DNA from: Clostridiales bacterium
GTDB lineage: Bacteria; Bacillota; Clostridia; Oscillospirales; Oscillospiraceae
Length of the DNA: 13,342 nt
Reading direction: 5' to 3'
Assembly: GCA_019421525.1 (NCBI GenBank)
Contig: JAHZFC010000033.1
Location: 2,407 to 15,748 of the forward strand
In this document: positions 5,444 through 11,261 of the stretch, piece after piece
How positions within the stretch are numbered: position 1 is the first letter of the stretch
Layout of the letters: each line of letters begins with the position of its first letter
The notes under the pieces: model-generated
The model's input: only the letters and a program-made list of their open reading frames with translations
The model's database searches: none
Told to the model about the DNA's origin: nothing
Translations under genes and position numbers: made by a program

Positions 5444-6346
5444 TCATTCTCCCAATTTTTCAATGCCGTTCCCGCCGTCCTCTCCGCTGCCGGGAGCCTC
5501 TCCCGCCGCAGAGGGCGCGGCCTCACCCCCGGTCTCCTCCGGCAGGTCCAGCACCTGGGGGATGAACTGGGGAGCGATGCGGCTCTTCCCCCGGGTCTTG
5601 ACGTAGATGAAGCCGATGGCGGAGAACACCACCGCGCCGACAAAGTTGACGAACAGGTCCTCCATGGTGTCCGCGATGCCCACGTCCAGATACCCGCCCA
5701 GCCCCAAGGGCATCTGGGTGCCGTCCTCCAGCACCAGGATCACGTCCTGGATGCCCCGGATGATGATGGCCTTGGTGCCGTGGTCCGGGTCCAGGTTGAC
5801 GGTGGAGATGGTGTTGAGGATGGTGTCCTTCTGCATGTCCATCAGGAAGATCTGGTCCATGGAGAACTCGAAGAACTCCCAGATCACGCCGATGGTCATG
5901 GAAAAGCAGAAGGCCACCACCGCCATGAAGAAGGGAGATAGGTTCAGGGACACCCGCTCGTTGCGGTTGAGCAGGTCCACCAGGGCAAAGCCGATGGCGG
6001 CGCACAAAAAACCGTTCATGGTGTGGAGCATGGTGTCCCAATAGGGGAAGGTGATATAGAAGGACTGGATCTCCCCCAGGATCTCGGCGGCAAAGATGAA
6101 CAGCAATATGACGATCTCCAGGGTGTCCGGCAGATCGATATGCAGGCTCCGCTCCAGCACCGAGGGGAGCAGGAACAGCACCAGGGTGAGCACGCACAGC
6201 AGCACATTTTCAAAATTCCCATTGAAAAACTGCGCCACCATCATCACGACCACCAGCACCCGCAGGGTGAAGTAGATGGTGTATACCAGCTTCTTGTTGG
6301 CCACATGACGGCCTTTGACGAGTTTTCGCTCCCGCTCTTTTCTCAT
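5444..6346 (-). CDS. DUF2238 / YjdF-like integral membrane protein
   Basis: The product has 300 residues with about six hydrophobic segments (roughly 20-41, 46-64, 76-93, 107-127, 137-157, 229-249). Conserved-looking polar motifs sit at membrane edges: PYWDTMLHT (101-109), GVIWEFFEFSMD (153-164) and DTMEDL (226-231). The order WDT-H, WE-FE-D, DT-DL resembles the DUF2238 family (E. coli YjdF); the family role is unknown. A basic N-terminus (RKERERKLVKGR) and a low-complexity Gly/Glu/Pro tail (about 269-300) suggest cytosolic ends. The ATG at 6346 has AGGGGG 5 nt upstream; an ATG at 6382 lacks a ribosome site and overlaps the divergent regulatory region. Function is not assigned; family membership is from memory of the motif pattern. 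Confidence 0.75.
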   Translation of the reverse strand: MRKERERKLVKGRHVANKKLVYTIYFTLRVLVVVMMVAQFFNGNFENVLLCVLTLVLFLLPSVLERSLHIDLPDTLEIVILLFIFAAEILGEIQSFYITFPYWDTMLHTMNGFLCAAIGFALVDLLNRNERVSLNLSPFFMAVVAFCFSMTIGVIWEFFEFSMDQIFLMDMQKDTILNTISTVNLDPDHGTKAIIIRGIQDVILVLEDGTQMPLGLGGYLDVGIADTMEDLFVNFVGAVVFSAIGFIYVKTRGKSRIAPQFIPQVLDLPEETGGEAAPSAAGEAPGSGEDGGNGIEKLGE

Positions 6347-6372
6347 AAGGACCCCCTGTTCAAGATGCCCCG

Positions 6373-6390
6373 CCCAGTGCATATACTGGG
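6373..6390. promoter_or_regulatory. Dyad in the 59-bp divergent intergenic region
   Basis: CCCAGT (6373-6378) and ACTGGG (6385-6390) flank GCATAT, between the divergent DUF2238 and small-protein genes. A TATACT hexamer lies within it (6382-6387), so it could be an operator overlapping a promoter. The symmetry is short, so this is weak. Confidence 0.3.
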
Positions 6391-6405
6391 TGGGGAGGTG
6401 AAGCG

Positions 6406-6618
6406 ATGGACTTGCGGAACGACCAGATCACCCTGGGCGAGCTGTGGGATGACCCCCGCAGCCGCGCGGTGTTCCAGCGGAAGGTGCCCATGCTGGCCAA
6501 GCACCCGGTCAAGGGCGCGGCCCGCACGGTGACGCTGGAGCAGCTGGCAGACTTTCTGGACAGCTGGGTGCCCTCCAAGCTGATCCAGGGCGTCATCCAG
6601 GACCTGAGGCGGCTGTAA
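6406..6618 (+). CDS. Small unrecognised protein (70 aa)
   Basis: I do not recognise the family with confidence. The gene looks real: GGGGAGGTG stands 5 nt before the ATG, the frame shows normal amino-acid use, and it is divergent from its neighbour with its own space. The product is soluble, mildly basic and probably helical (LGELWDDPRSRAVFQRKVP, then LEQLADFLDSWVPSKLIQGVIQDLRRL). The pattern of a DPR-AVF segment, a central P, and a C-terminal L-RRL helix recalls small helical domains of clostridial hypothetical proteins. No catalytic residues or metal site are evident. No terminator with a U-run follows on this strand. Confidence 0.65.
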   Translation: MDLRNDQITLGELWDDPRSRAVFQRKVPMLAKHPVKGAARTVTLEQLADFLDSWVPSKLIQGVIQDLRRL

Positions 6619-6644
6619 AGGTACTACATCCTTATCATTCTAAC

Positions 6645-6683
6645 GAAAACAGGTCCGGCTGTCAACTGACAGACAGCCGGACC
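6645..6683 (-). terminator. Terminator of the sdaAB-sdaAA-VOC operon
   Basis: GGTCCGGCTGTC (6652-6663) and GACAGCCGGACC (6672-6683) are perfect 12-bp arms around an 8-nt loop. On the - strand the stem is followed by TGTTTTCG, fitting termination after the VOC gene. It might also serve as a weak end for the + strand gene at 6406-6618. Confidence 0.82.
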
Positions 6684-6742
6684 CGCCCTATCTCCCCTGT
6701 ATCACAGCGGTCAGAGCCATGGCCCCGATGCGGCCCGCTCCC

Positions 6743-7111
6743 TCACCGCTGGGGGACGATCTCGATCCAGTAGCCGTCCGGGTCCTCGATGAAGTAGATG
6801 CCCATGTCCGGGTTTTCAAAGCACACGCAGCCCATGGCCCTGTGCTTGGCCAGGGCGGCGTCAAAGTCCTCCGCGGTCATGGCCAGGTGGAACTCGCACT
6901 CCCCCAGGTCATAGGGCTGGGGGTGGTCCTTCATCCAGGTCAGCTCCAGCCGGAAGCCGGTCCTGCCGTCCCCCAGGTAGGTGATGACAAAGCTGCCGTC
7001 CTCCGGGGCGATGGTCTTTCCCGTGGGCTCCAGGCCCAGGGCCTCTTTGTAGAACGCCAGGCTCTTGTCCAGGTCGGTCACATTGAAGTTGAAGTGGTCA
7101 AACGTATACAT
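6743..7111 (-). CDS. VOC/glyoxalase I-like metalloenzyme
   Basis: The 122-residue product is a single VOC-fold protein, two beta-alpha-beta-beta-beta units. The four metal-ligand positions of glyoxalase I are all present: H6 (FDHFNFNV), E56 (FRLELTW), H75 (EFHLAM) and E117 (YWIEIV); the DPDGYWIEI end is typical of lactoylglutathione-lyase-like proteins. Glyoxalase I converts the hemithioacetal of methylglyoxal and a thiol to the S-lactoyl thioester. Clostridia generally lack glutathione, so the true thiol or substrate is open. The ATG at 7111 has AGGAG 8 nt upstream and is 18 nt from the sdaAA stop, so it is the third gene of the serine dehydratase operon. Confidence 0.88.
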   Translation of the reverse strand: MYTFDHFNFNVTDLDKSLAFYKEALGLEPTGKTIAPEDGSFVITYLGDGRTGFRLELTWMKDHPQPYDLGECEFHLAMTAEDFDAALAKHRAMGCVCFENPDMGIYFIEDPDGYWIEIVPQR

Positions 7112-7129
7112 GGCAAAGGCTCCTTTCCT

Positions 7130-7996
7130 TCACATCTGATGGGGGAGGGACTGGCCCTCCGCAAGCTTCCGCCCCGTGGGCGTGGCGGCCAAGCCGCCCT
7201 CTCCCGTCTCCCGCAGGGCGGAGGGCAGGCAGCGGCCCACGGCGGCCATGGCGTCGATGACCTCGTCGCAGGGGATGGCCCCGGCGATGCCCGCCAGGGC
7301 CATGTCCGCGCAGGCCAGGGCGTTCACCGCCCCCATGACGTTGCGCTTGACACAGGGCACCTCCACCAGCCCAGCCACCGGGTCGCACACCAGGCCCAGC
7401 ACGTTTTGCAGCGCCATGGCACAGGCGGCGGCCATCTGCTCCGGGGTGCCCCCCCGGGCGTGGACCAGGGCGGCGGCGGCCATGCCGGAGGCGGAGCCCA
7501 CCTCCGCCTGGCACCCCCCTTCCGCCCCGGAGATGGAGGCCCGGGCGGCGATGACCTGGCCGAAGCCGGCGGCCACATACAGGCACTCCACCATCACCTG
7601 GTCGGACAGGCTCTCCTTCTCCTGAAGGGGGATGAGGACAGCGGGCATCACCCCGCTGGCCCCAGCAGTGGGGGCGGCCACGATGCGGCCCATGCAGGCG
7701 TTGTGCTCCCCCACCTTCAGGGCGGTGGCGATGACAGACTGCAAAAACGGCCCGCACAGCGTATCGCCTGCGGCGGCCATCCTGGCCCCCTGTCCGCCGG
7801 ACAGGCCGGAGGGGGAGCGGCGTTCCGCCTGGTAGTCCTTTACCGACTGCCCCATGGCCCGCCACAGGGCGGTCATGCGCTTCATACTGTCCTCCCGGGC
7901 CACGCCCCGGTCCCGGCAGTCGTCCTCCAGCACCGCCTGCCACAGGGGCTTTTCCCGCCCTGCCTCCAGCAGGTGTTCTACCGATTGAAATGACAT
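7130..7996 (-). CDS. sdaAA: L-serine dehydratase, iron-sulfur-dependent, alpha subunit
   Basis: The 288-residue catalytic subunit deaminates L-serine to pyruvate and ammonia using a [4Fe-4S] cluster. The cysteines C162 (SGAEGGCQAEVGSASGMAAAA), C204 (GLVCDP) and C215 (VEVPCVKRN) have spacings of 42 and 11, identical to the cluster ligands C343, C385 and C396 I recall for the single-chain L. pneumophila enzyme. PTAGASGVMPA (110-120) is another family motif. Length matches Gram-positive alpha subunits (about 290-300 aa). The ATG at 7996 lies 2 nt after the sdaAB stop, with its GGAGGAGGGG ribosome site inside the end of sdaAB, so translational coupling is likely. The VOC gene follows after 18 nt. 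Confidence 0.96.
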   Translation of the reverse strand: MSFQSVEHLLEAGREKPLWQAVLEDDCRDRGVAREDSMKRMTALWRAMGQSVKDYQAERRSPSGLSGGQGARMAAAGDTLCGPFLQSVIATALKVGEHNACMGRIVAAPTAGASGVMPAVLIPLQEKESLSDQVMVECLYVAAGFGQVIAARASISGAEGGCQAEVGSASGMAAAALVHARGGTPEQMAAACAMALQNVLGLVCDPVAGLVEVPCVKRNVMGAVNALACADMALAGIAGAIPCDEVIDAMAAVGRCLPSALRETGEGGLAATPTGRKLAEGQSLPHQM

Positions 7997-7998
7997 AC

Positions 7999-8664
7999 TT
8001 ACCCCTCCTCCAGCTCAAGGCAGGTACAGCGGACCACGCCGTCCATAGCGGCCAGCTCGTCCCGCAGGCCGTCGGGCAGCGGGTCGTCGCACTCCATGAC
8101 CATCACCGCCAGGCCGCCCCGGCGGTCCCGGTAGAGCTGCATGGTGGCGATGTTGGCCCCCCTGCGGGACAGGGCCCGGCTGACCTCGGAGACGATGCCT
8201 GGCCGGTCCTCGTTTCGGATGATGATGGTGGGCAGCTCACCGGAAAAGGCGGCCTCCATCCCGTCGATGGAGTTGACCCGGATGCGCCCGCCCCCCAGGG
8301 AGGAGGCGGAGACGGACAGGGTCCGCCCCCCCTGGTCGGTCAGGTCGAGGACGGCGGTGTTGGGGTGGGCCCCCCGCAGCTCCACCGTTCGGATGGACAC
8401 CTCCATCCCCGCCGCCTTGGCCATCTGAAAGCTCCGGGGCAGGTCGGGGTCGTCGGGGGCCATGTCCAGCAGGCCGGCCACGATGGCCCGGTCCGTGCCA
8501 TGGCCCGCCCCAGTGGATGCAAAGGAGCCGTGCAGGGAGATCTCCGCCCGCACCGGCCGGGACCCCAGCAGATGCCGGGCCACCCGGCCCATCCGGGCCG
8601 CTCCCGCCGTGTGGGAGCTGGACGGCCCCACCATGATGGGGCCCATGATATCAAAAATGTTCAA
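7999..8664 (-). CDS. sdaAB: L-serine dehydratase, iron-sulfur-dependent, beta subunit
   Basis: The 221-residue partner of SdaAA starts MNIFDIMGPIMVGPSSSHTAGAARMG, the usual opening of the beta subunit with the SSSHT motif (15-19). It ends in an ACT domain (LPTIIIRNEDRPGIVSEVSRAL, then GANIATMQLYR), likely for serine binding or assembly. Length fits the family (about 220 aa). The start is TTG at 8664, chosen from the family N-terminus and an AAGGTG 10 nt upstream; an in-frame reading from further upstream passes through repeat DNA and is not credible. The first 43 bp of the gene plus upstream leader are duplicated at 8837-8895, with a hairpin element between the copies. A 13-bp inverted pair (8617-8629 with 8702-8714) could fold the start codon and ribosome site into a loop. 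Confidence 0.95.
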   Translation of the reverse strand: MNIFDIMGPIMVGPSSSHTAGAARMGRVARHLLGSRPVRAEISLHGSFASTGAGHGTDRAIVAGLLDMAPDDPDLPRSFQMAKAAGMEVSIRTVELRGAHPNTAVLDLTDQGGRTLSVSASSLGGGRIRVNSIDGMEAAFSGELPTIIIRNEDRPGIVSEVSRALSRRGANIATMQLYRDRRGGLAVMVMECDDPLPDGLRDELAAMDGVVRCTCLELEEG

Positions 8665-8680
8665 GAGAACACCACACCTT
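8622..8680 (-). repeat. Inner direct repeat: 5' end of sdaAB
   Basis: These 59 bp match 8837-8895 at 57 positions and contain the sdaAB TTG start, its first 14 codons and the upstream AAGGTG. This copy belongs to the intact gene. The gene-side boundary at 8622 lies inside one arm (8617-8629) of a 13-bp inverted pair whose other arm is in the insert (8702-8714). Confidence 0.93.
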
Positions 8681-8836
8681 AGAAAAGATGGTAGCCGGCA
8701 GGGGGCCGTCCAGCCCCGCCGCTCATGCGGCGTACAAGCGTTTTTGCCGTAGGCAAAAACCTTGGCGCAAGGCGGGATCCATTCCCGCCGCGCAGACAAA
8801 ATCAAAGGGGACCCCGGCGGGCTTGCCCGCTGGGGA
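8681..8836 (+). mobile_element. Hairpin-chain insertion at the sdaAB start
   Basis: This ~156-bp chain of hairpins reads, in + strand order, CGCCGC/GCGGCG around TCAT, GTTTTTGCC/GGCAAAAAC around GTA, GGCGGGA/TCCCGCC around TCCAT, and GCGGGC/CCCGC. It aligns with the reverse complement of 2282-2434: CCCGCCGCT...GCGGCGT-CAAG, then AAACCTTG, then AGGCGGGATC-ATTCCCGCCG. The two hairpin stems differ in sequence yet still pair. Both inserts end in similar words (TTTGGGAA, CTGGGGAA). It has no protein-coding capacity of its own, so I infer a non-autonomous element of the same family. Confidence 0.7.
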
Positions 8837-8879
8837 ACGGCCCCACCATGATGGGGCCCATGATATCAAAAATGTTCAA
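8802..8879 (-). pseudogene. Truncated duplicate of the sdaAB 5' end (25-codon ORF)
   Basis: The outer repeat copy keeps the TTG start, the AAGGTG upstream and the codons for MNIFDIMGPIMVGP, then reads through insert sequence (FPSGQARRGPL) to TGA at 8802-8804. If transcription starts upstream, this is a 25-residue upstream ORF before the real sdaAB. It cannot be functional as an enzyme; a leader-peptide effect is possible but speculative. Confidence 0.6.
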
Positions 8880-8895
8880 CGGAACACCACACCTT
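8837..8895 (-). repeat. Outer direct repeat: duplicated sdaAB 5' end
   Basis: This is the partner of 8622-8680 with two mismatches close together (TCAACGG here, TCAAGAG in the gene copy). It is directly followed on the right by a terminator-like stem at 8898-8928. Confidence 0.93.
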
Positions 8896-8897
8896 CT

Positions 8898-8928
8898 AAA
8901 AAGGCGGGACGGTGGAGGCCGTCCCGCC
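8898..8928 (-). terminator. Intrinsic terminator upstream of sdaAB
   Basis: GGCGGGACGG (8903-8912) and CCGTCCCGCC (8919-8928) form perfect 10-bp arms around a 6-nt loop. On the - strand TTTTTAG follows directly (8898-8902). It lies upstream of sdaAB in the direction of transcription, so it either ends pyk/block B transcripts or attenuates an sda leader. I could not find a convincing promoter between it and sdaAB. Confidence 0.75.
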
Positions 8929-9360
8929 CGATTTGGCAAGGGCTTGGGCCCTTGCCATCCATCGAGGCCCTGGCCGGGCCTCTGGCACCTGCCAGCTTTC
9001 GCCTGGCGGCGAGTTTCTTTTTGCTCGCACAAAGAGAAACCAAAACCAAGGGCTGACGCCCTTGAAAATCGTTTTTTCCCGACCCCATTTCTTTTGACGG
9101 CGCCAAAAGAAACGGTAGGAAAAGCCGTCCCGGCTTTCCGGAGCAAGGTTTCGCCTTGCGGCGAGTTTCTTTTTGCTCGCACAAAAAGAAACCAAAAATG
9201 CGCCAGGGGTTGGGCGCGGATGGACTGCAAGCGCCAAGGGCGCGCTTTTGTCCATAGCGCCTGCACCCCCGGGCCCCCGTTTTTACGGGAGCCCAGGATA
9301 GGATAATGCACCATCCTATTTCCGGCGCTGAGGTAAGCCGACGCTCGAAGCCACTATTTC

Positions 9361-9494
9361 CCGCTGCCGCTCTGATGGCACTTGTGGCAATACACCTGGC
9401 CCTCGATACACGCCTGCTACCAGCAGGTTTCCGCATCAGGCGCTCTAACGTGGGCCGCAGGGCGTAGCTCCTTAGTCGGCACCAGCGGCAGCGG
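9361..9494. repeat. Conserved central hairpin, copy B
   Basis: CCGCTGCCGCT (9361-9371) pairs with AGCGGCAGCGG (9484-9494). The inner part has CGCCTG...CAGGCG with a nested GCCTGCT/AGCAGGT stem. It has the same length (134 nt) and layout as copy A (601-734), with many paired substitutions relative to it. Confidence 0.75.
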
Positions 9495-9581
9495 CGCAGG
9501 GGGCAGGGAATATCCCTGTTACCTCTGCGCCGGCCGTTGAATCAGACGTAGAGGACCATGGGAGGCGCTTTTCTTTGGCGG

Positions 9582-9625
9582 TCCGACACCGTTTCTTTTG
9601 GCAAGACAAAAGAAATGGGGTCGGA
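9582..9625. repeat. Long TTTCTTTTG-type hairpin
   Basis: The arm at 9582-9600 (TCCGACACCGTTTCTTTTG) pairs with 9607-9625 (CAAAAGAAATGGGGTCGGA) at all but two of 19 positions, around a 6-nt loop. The same hairpin with a different loop lies in block C near 12955-12999 on the other strand. Confidence 0.8.
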
Positions 9626-9662
9626 AAAAGCGTTCTTTAAGGACGCAGTCCTTGAAACAGGT

Positions 9663-9680
9663 CAAGGGTTGCCGCCCTTG
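9663..9680 (-). terminator. Weak terminator-like hairpin after pyk
   Basis: CAAGGG (9663-9668) and CCCTTG (9675-9680) form a short stem 5 nt past the pyk stop codon. The sequence after it on the - strand (ACCTGTTTC) is only mildly U-rich. The next hairpin, GTCCTT/AAGGAC, belongs to block B, so the repeat block may supply the real 3' end. Confidence 0.45.
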
Positions 9681-9685
9681 CGTCT

Positions 9686-11104
9686 TTACTTCACCACCTG
9701 GGCTTTAATGAGGTTGGTGGAGCCGCTCTTGCCGATGGGCACGCCGGCGGTGATGACCACGGTGTCGCCGGGCTCCACCACTCCTTCCTTCCTGGCCGAG
9801 TCCACACACAGGGAGAACAGCCGGTCGGTGGAGTCCACGTTGCCCGTCAGGTAGGGCATCACGCCCCAGGAGATGGCCAGCTGGCGGCGCACCCGCTCCT
9901 CGGTGGTCAGGGCGGCCACCACGCAGCCCGGGCGGAACCGGGAGATCATCCGGGCGGTGTAGCCCGACTGAGTGGGGGTGATGATGGCCGAGGCCTCCAG
10001 GTCCATGGCGGTCAGACAGCTGGTGTGGCTGATGGCGTCGGTGATGGAGGTGGTGTGGTCGAAGGGGGTGTTGCGGAACCGCTTCCAGTAGTCGATGGCC
10101 CCCTCGGCGGCCAGGGCGATGTCCACCATGGTCTCCAGCGCCTCCACCGGGTACTTGCCCGAGGCGGTCTCACCGGAGAGCATGACGCAGCTGGTGCCGT
10201 CGAACACGGCGTTGGCCACGTCGGACACCTCCGCGCGGGTGGGCCGGGGGTTGCGGATCATGGAGTCCAGCATCTGGGTGGCGGTGATGACGTGCTTGCC
10301 CGCCCGGACCGCCGCCTTGATCATCCGCTTCTGGAGGACGGGCACCTCGTGGGCGGGGATCTCCACGCCCAGGTCGCCCCGGGCCACCATGATGCCGTCG
10401 GCGGCCTCGATGATGGCGTCCAGGTTGTCCACGCCCTCCCGGTTCTCGATCTTGGCGATGATGCCGATGTCATCCCCGCCGTACTCGGCCAGCACCTTGC
10501 GGATCTCCTCCACGTCGCTGGCCCGCCGGACAAAGGACGCGGCGATGAAATCGAAGTCATTCTCCACGCCGAAGCGCAGGTCGTCCTTGTCCTTGTCCGT
10601 CAGAGCGGGCAGGGCGATGGACACGCCGGGGATGTTGATGCTCTTGTTGCTGGACAGCTCCCCGCCGCTGAGCACTGTGCAGTGCAGCTCGCGGCCCTGG
10701 ATGTCCTGGACCTCCAGCTCGATCAGGCCGTCGTCGATGAGGATGTGACAGCCGGGCTGGAGCTCCTCATGCAGGTTCTCATAGGTGACGGACACCTTCT
10801 CGTCCGTACCCACCACGTCCTCGGTGGTGAGGGTGAAGGCCTGTCCCTCCTTCAGCTCGATGGAGCCGCAGCCAAAGGTGCGGATGCGGATCTCCGGGCC
10901 CTTGGTGTCCAGGATGGTGGCCACCGGGCGGCCCAGGTTGTCCCGCACATGCTTGAAGCGGGTGAGCTGGGCCAGGTGGGTCTCATGGGTGCCGTGGGAA
11001 AAATTAAAGCGCGCCGCGTCCATACCGGCAAGGATCAGTTGCTCGATGATCGCCTCATCATTGGAGGCTGGGCCGAGGGTGCATACGATCTTCGTTTTTC
11101 TCAT
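9686..11104 (-). CDS. pyk: Pyruvate kinase
   Basis: The 472-residue enzyme transfers phosphate from PEP to ADP, giving pyruvate and ATP, the last step of glycolysis. Visible motifs are ARFNFSHG (31-38, with substrate-binding R32), LDTKGPEIR (65-73), catalytic K218 and metal ligand E220 in IIAKIENREG, ARGDLGVE (241-248, D244), TATQMLDSM (274-282) and the segment from NPRPTRAEVSDVANAVFDGT to SGETASGKYP. E71 in DTKGPEIR corresponds to Glu117 of the rabbit enzyme, which marks K+-dependent kinases (Lys in independent ones). The protein has the A, B and C domains but lacks the extra C-terminal PEP-utiliser-like domain of many Bacillus/Clostridium kinases. The ATG at 11104 has GGAGG 9 nt upstream. 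It appears monocistronic, with its own promoter. Confidence 0.97.
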   Translation of the reverse strand: MRKTKIVCTLGPASNDEAIIEQLILAGMDAARFNFSHGTHETHLAQLTRFKHVRDNLGRPVATILDTKGPEIRIRTFGCGSIELKEGQAFTLTTEDVVGTDEKVSVTYENLHEELQPGCHILIDDGLIELEVQDIQGRELHCTVLSGGELSSNKSINIPGVSIALPALTDKDKDDLRFGVENDFDFIAASFVRRASDVEEIRKVLAEYGGDDIGIIAKIENREGVDNLDAIIEAADGIMVARGDLGVEIPAHEVPVLQKRMIKAAVRAGKHVITATQMLDSMIRNPRPTRAEVSDVANAVFDGTSCVMLSGETASGKYPVEALETMVDIALAAEGAIDYWKRFRNTPFDHTTSITDAISHTSCLTAMDLEASAIITPTQSGYTARMISRFRPGCVVAALTTEERVRRQLAISWGVMPYLTGNVDSTDRLFSLCVDSARKEGVVEPGDTVVITAGVPIGKSGSTNLIKAQVVK

Positions 11105-11161
11105 GGGTATCTTCCTCCTGTCTGATACCGTTCCAAGTTTGTTACAAATTTGACCAGGCTA

Positions 11162-11190
11162 ATCATACTATGTCCGGAACGGTTTGACAA
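11162..11190 (-). promoter_or_regulatory. Promoter of pyk
   Basis: On the - strand TTGTCA (11185-11190) and TATGAT (11162-11167) are separated by exactly 17 nt. The predicted start is about 50 nt upstream of the pyk ATG. It lies 24 nt beyond the terminator of the upstream CBS-domain gene. Confidence 0.82.
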
Positions 11191-11214
11191 TATCTAAAGT
11201 GATGAATTTTGTGT

Positions 11215-11244
11215 AAAAAATGCGGGCGGGACAAAGTCCCGCCC
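11215..11244 (-). terminator. Terminator of the CBS-domain membrane protein gene
   Basis: GGGCGGGA (11224-11231) and TCCCGCCC (11237-11244) pair around CAAAG. On the - strand the stem is followed by ATTTTTTAC (U-run 11215-11220), 17 nt after the stop codon. Confidence 0.9.
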
Positions 11245-11261
11245 GGTCGCTGTATTTGCTC

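Larger units (their letters stand above)
8935..9658. repeat. Intergenic hairpin-rich repeat block B
   Basis: No credible gene lies between the sdaAB leader and pyk. Hairpins follow one another: GGCAAGGG/CCCTTGCC (8935-8956), GAGGCCC/GGGCCTC (8964-8982), GTTTCTTTTTG with a near match (9013-9040), TTTCTTTTG/CAAAAGAAA (9088-9112), GTTTCTTTTTG/CAAAAAGAAAC (9165-9192), a segment nearly identical to block A (9198 to about 9330), the conserved central hairpin (9361-9494) and a 19-position near-perfect hairpin (9582-9625). From about 9277 to 9635 it also aligns with block C on the opposite strand. It ends AAGGACGCAGTCCTTGAA just before the pyk terminator hairpin. Confidence 0.85.

Noticed and set aside
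6719..7993. Long + strand frame antisense to the VOC and sdaAA genes
   Set aside because: Antisense shadow of conserved enzymes; composition is Gly/His/Gln-rich without recognisable domains.
8688..9436. Several open frames of 100-190 codons across repeat block B and the sdaAB leader
   Set aside because: They read through hairpins and repeat modules, share pieces with frames in blocks A and C only because the DNA repeats, and lack ribosome sites.
8898..9660. CRISPR array
   Set aside because: The repeats are hairpins of differing length and spacing, not regularly spaced identical units, and no cas genes are in view.
10025..11125. Long + strand frame antisense to pyk
   Set aside because: Same reason: every strong motif lies on the - strand as pyruvate kinase.
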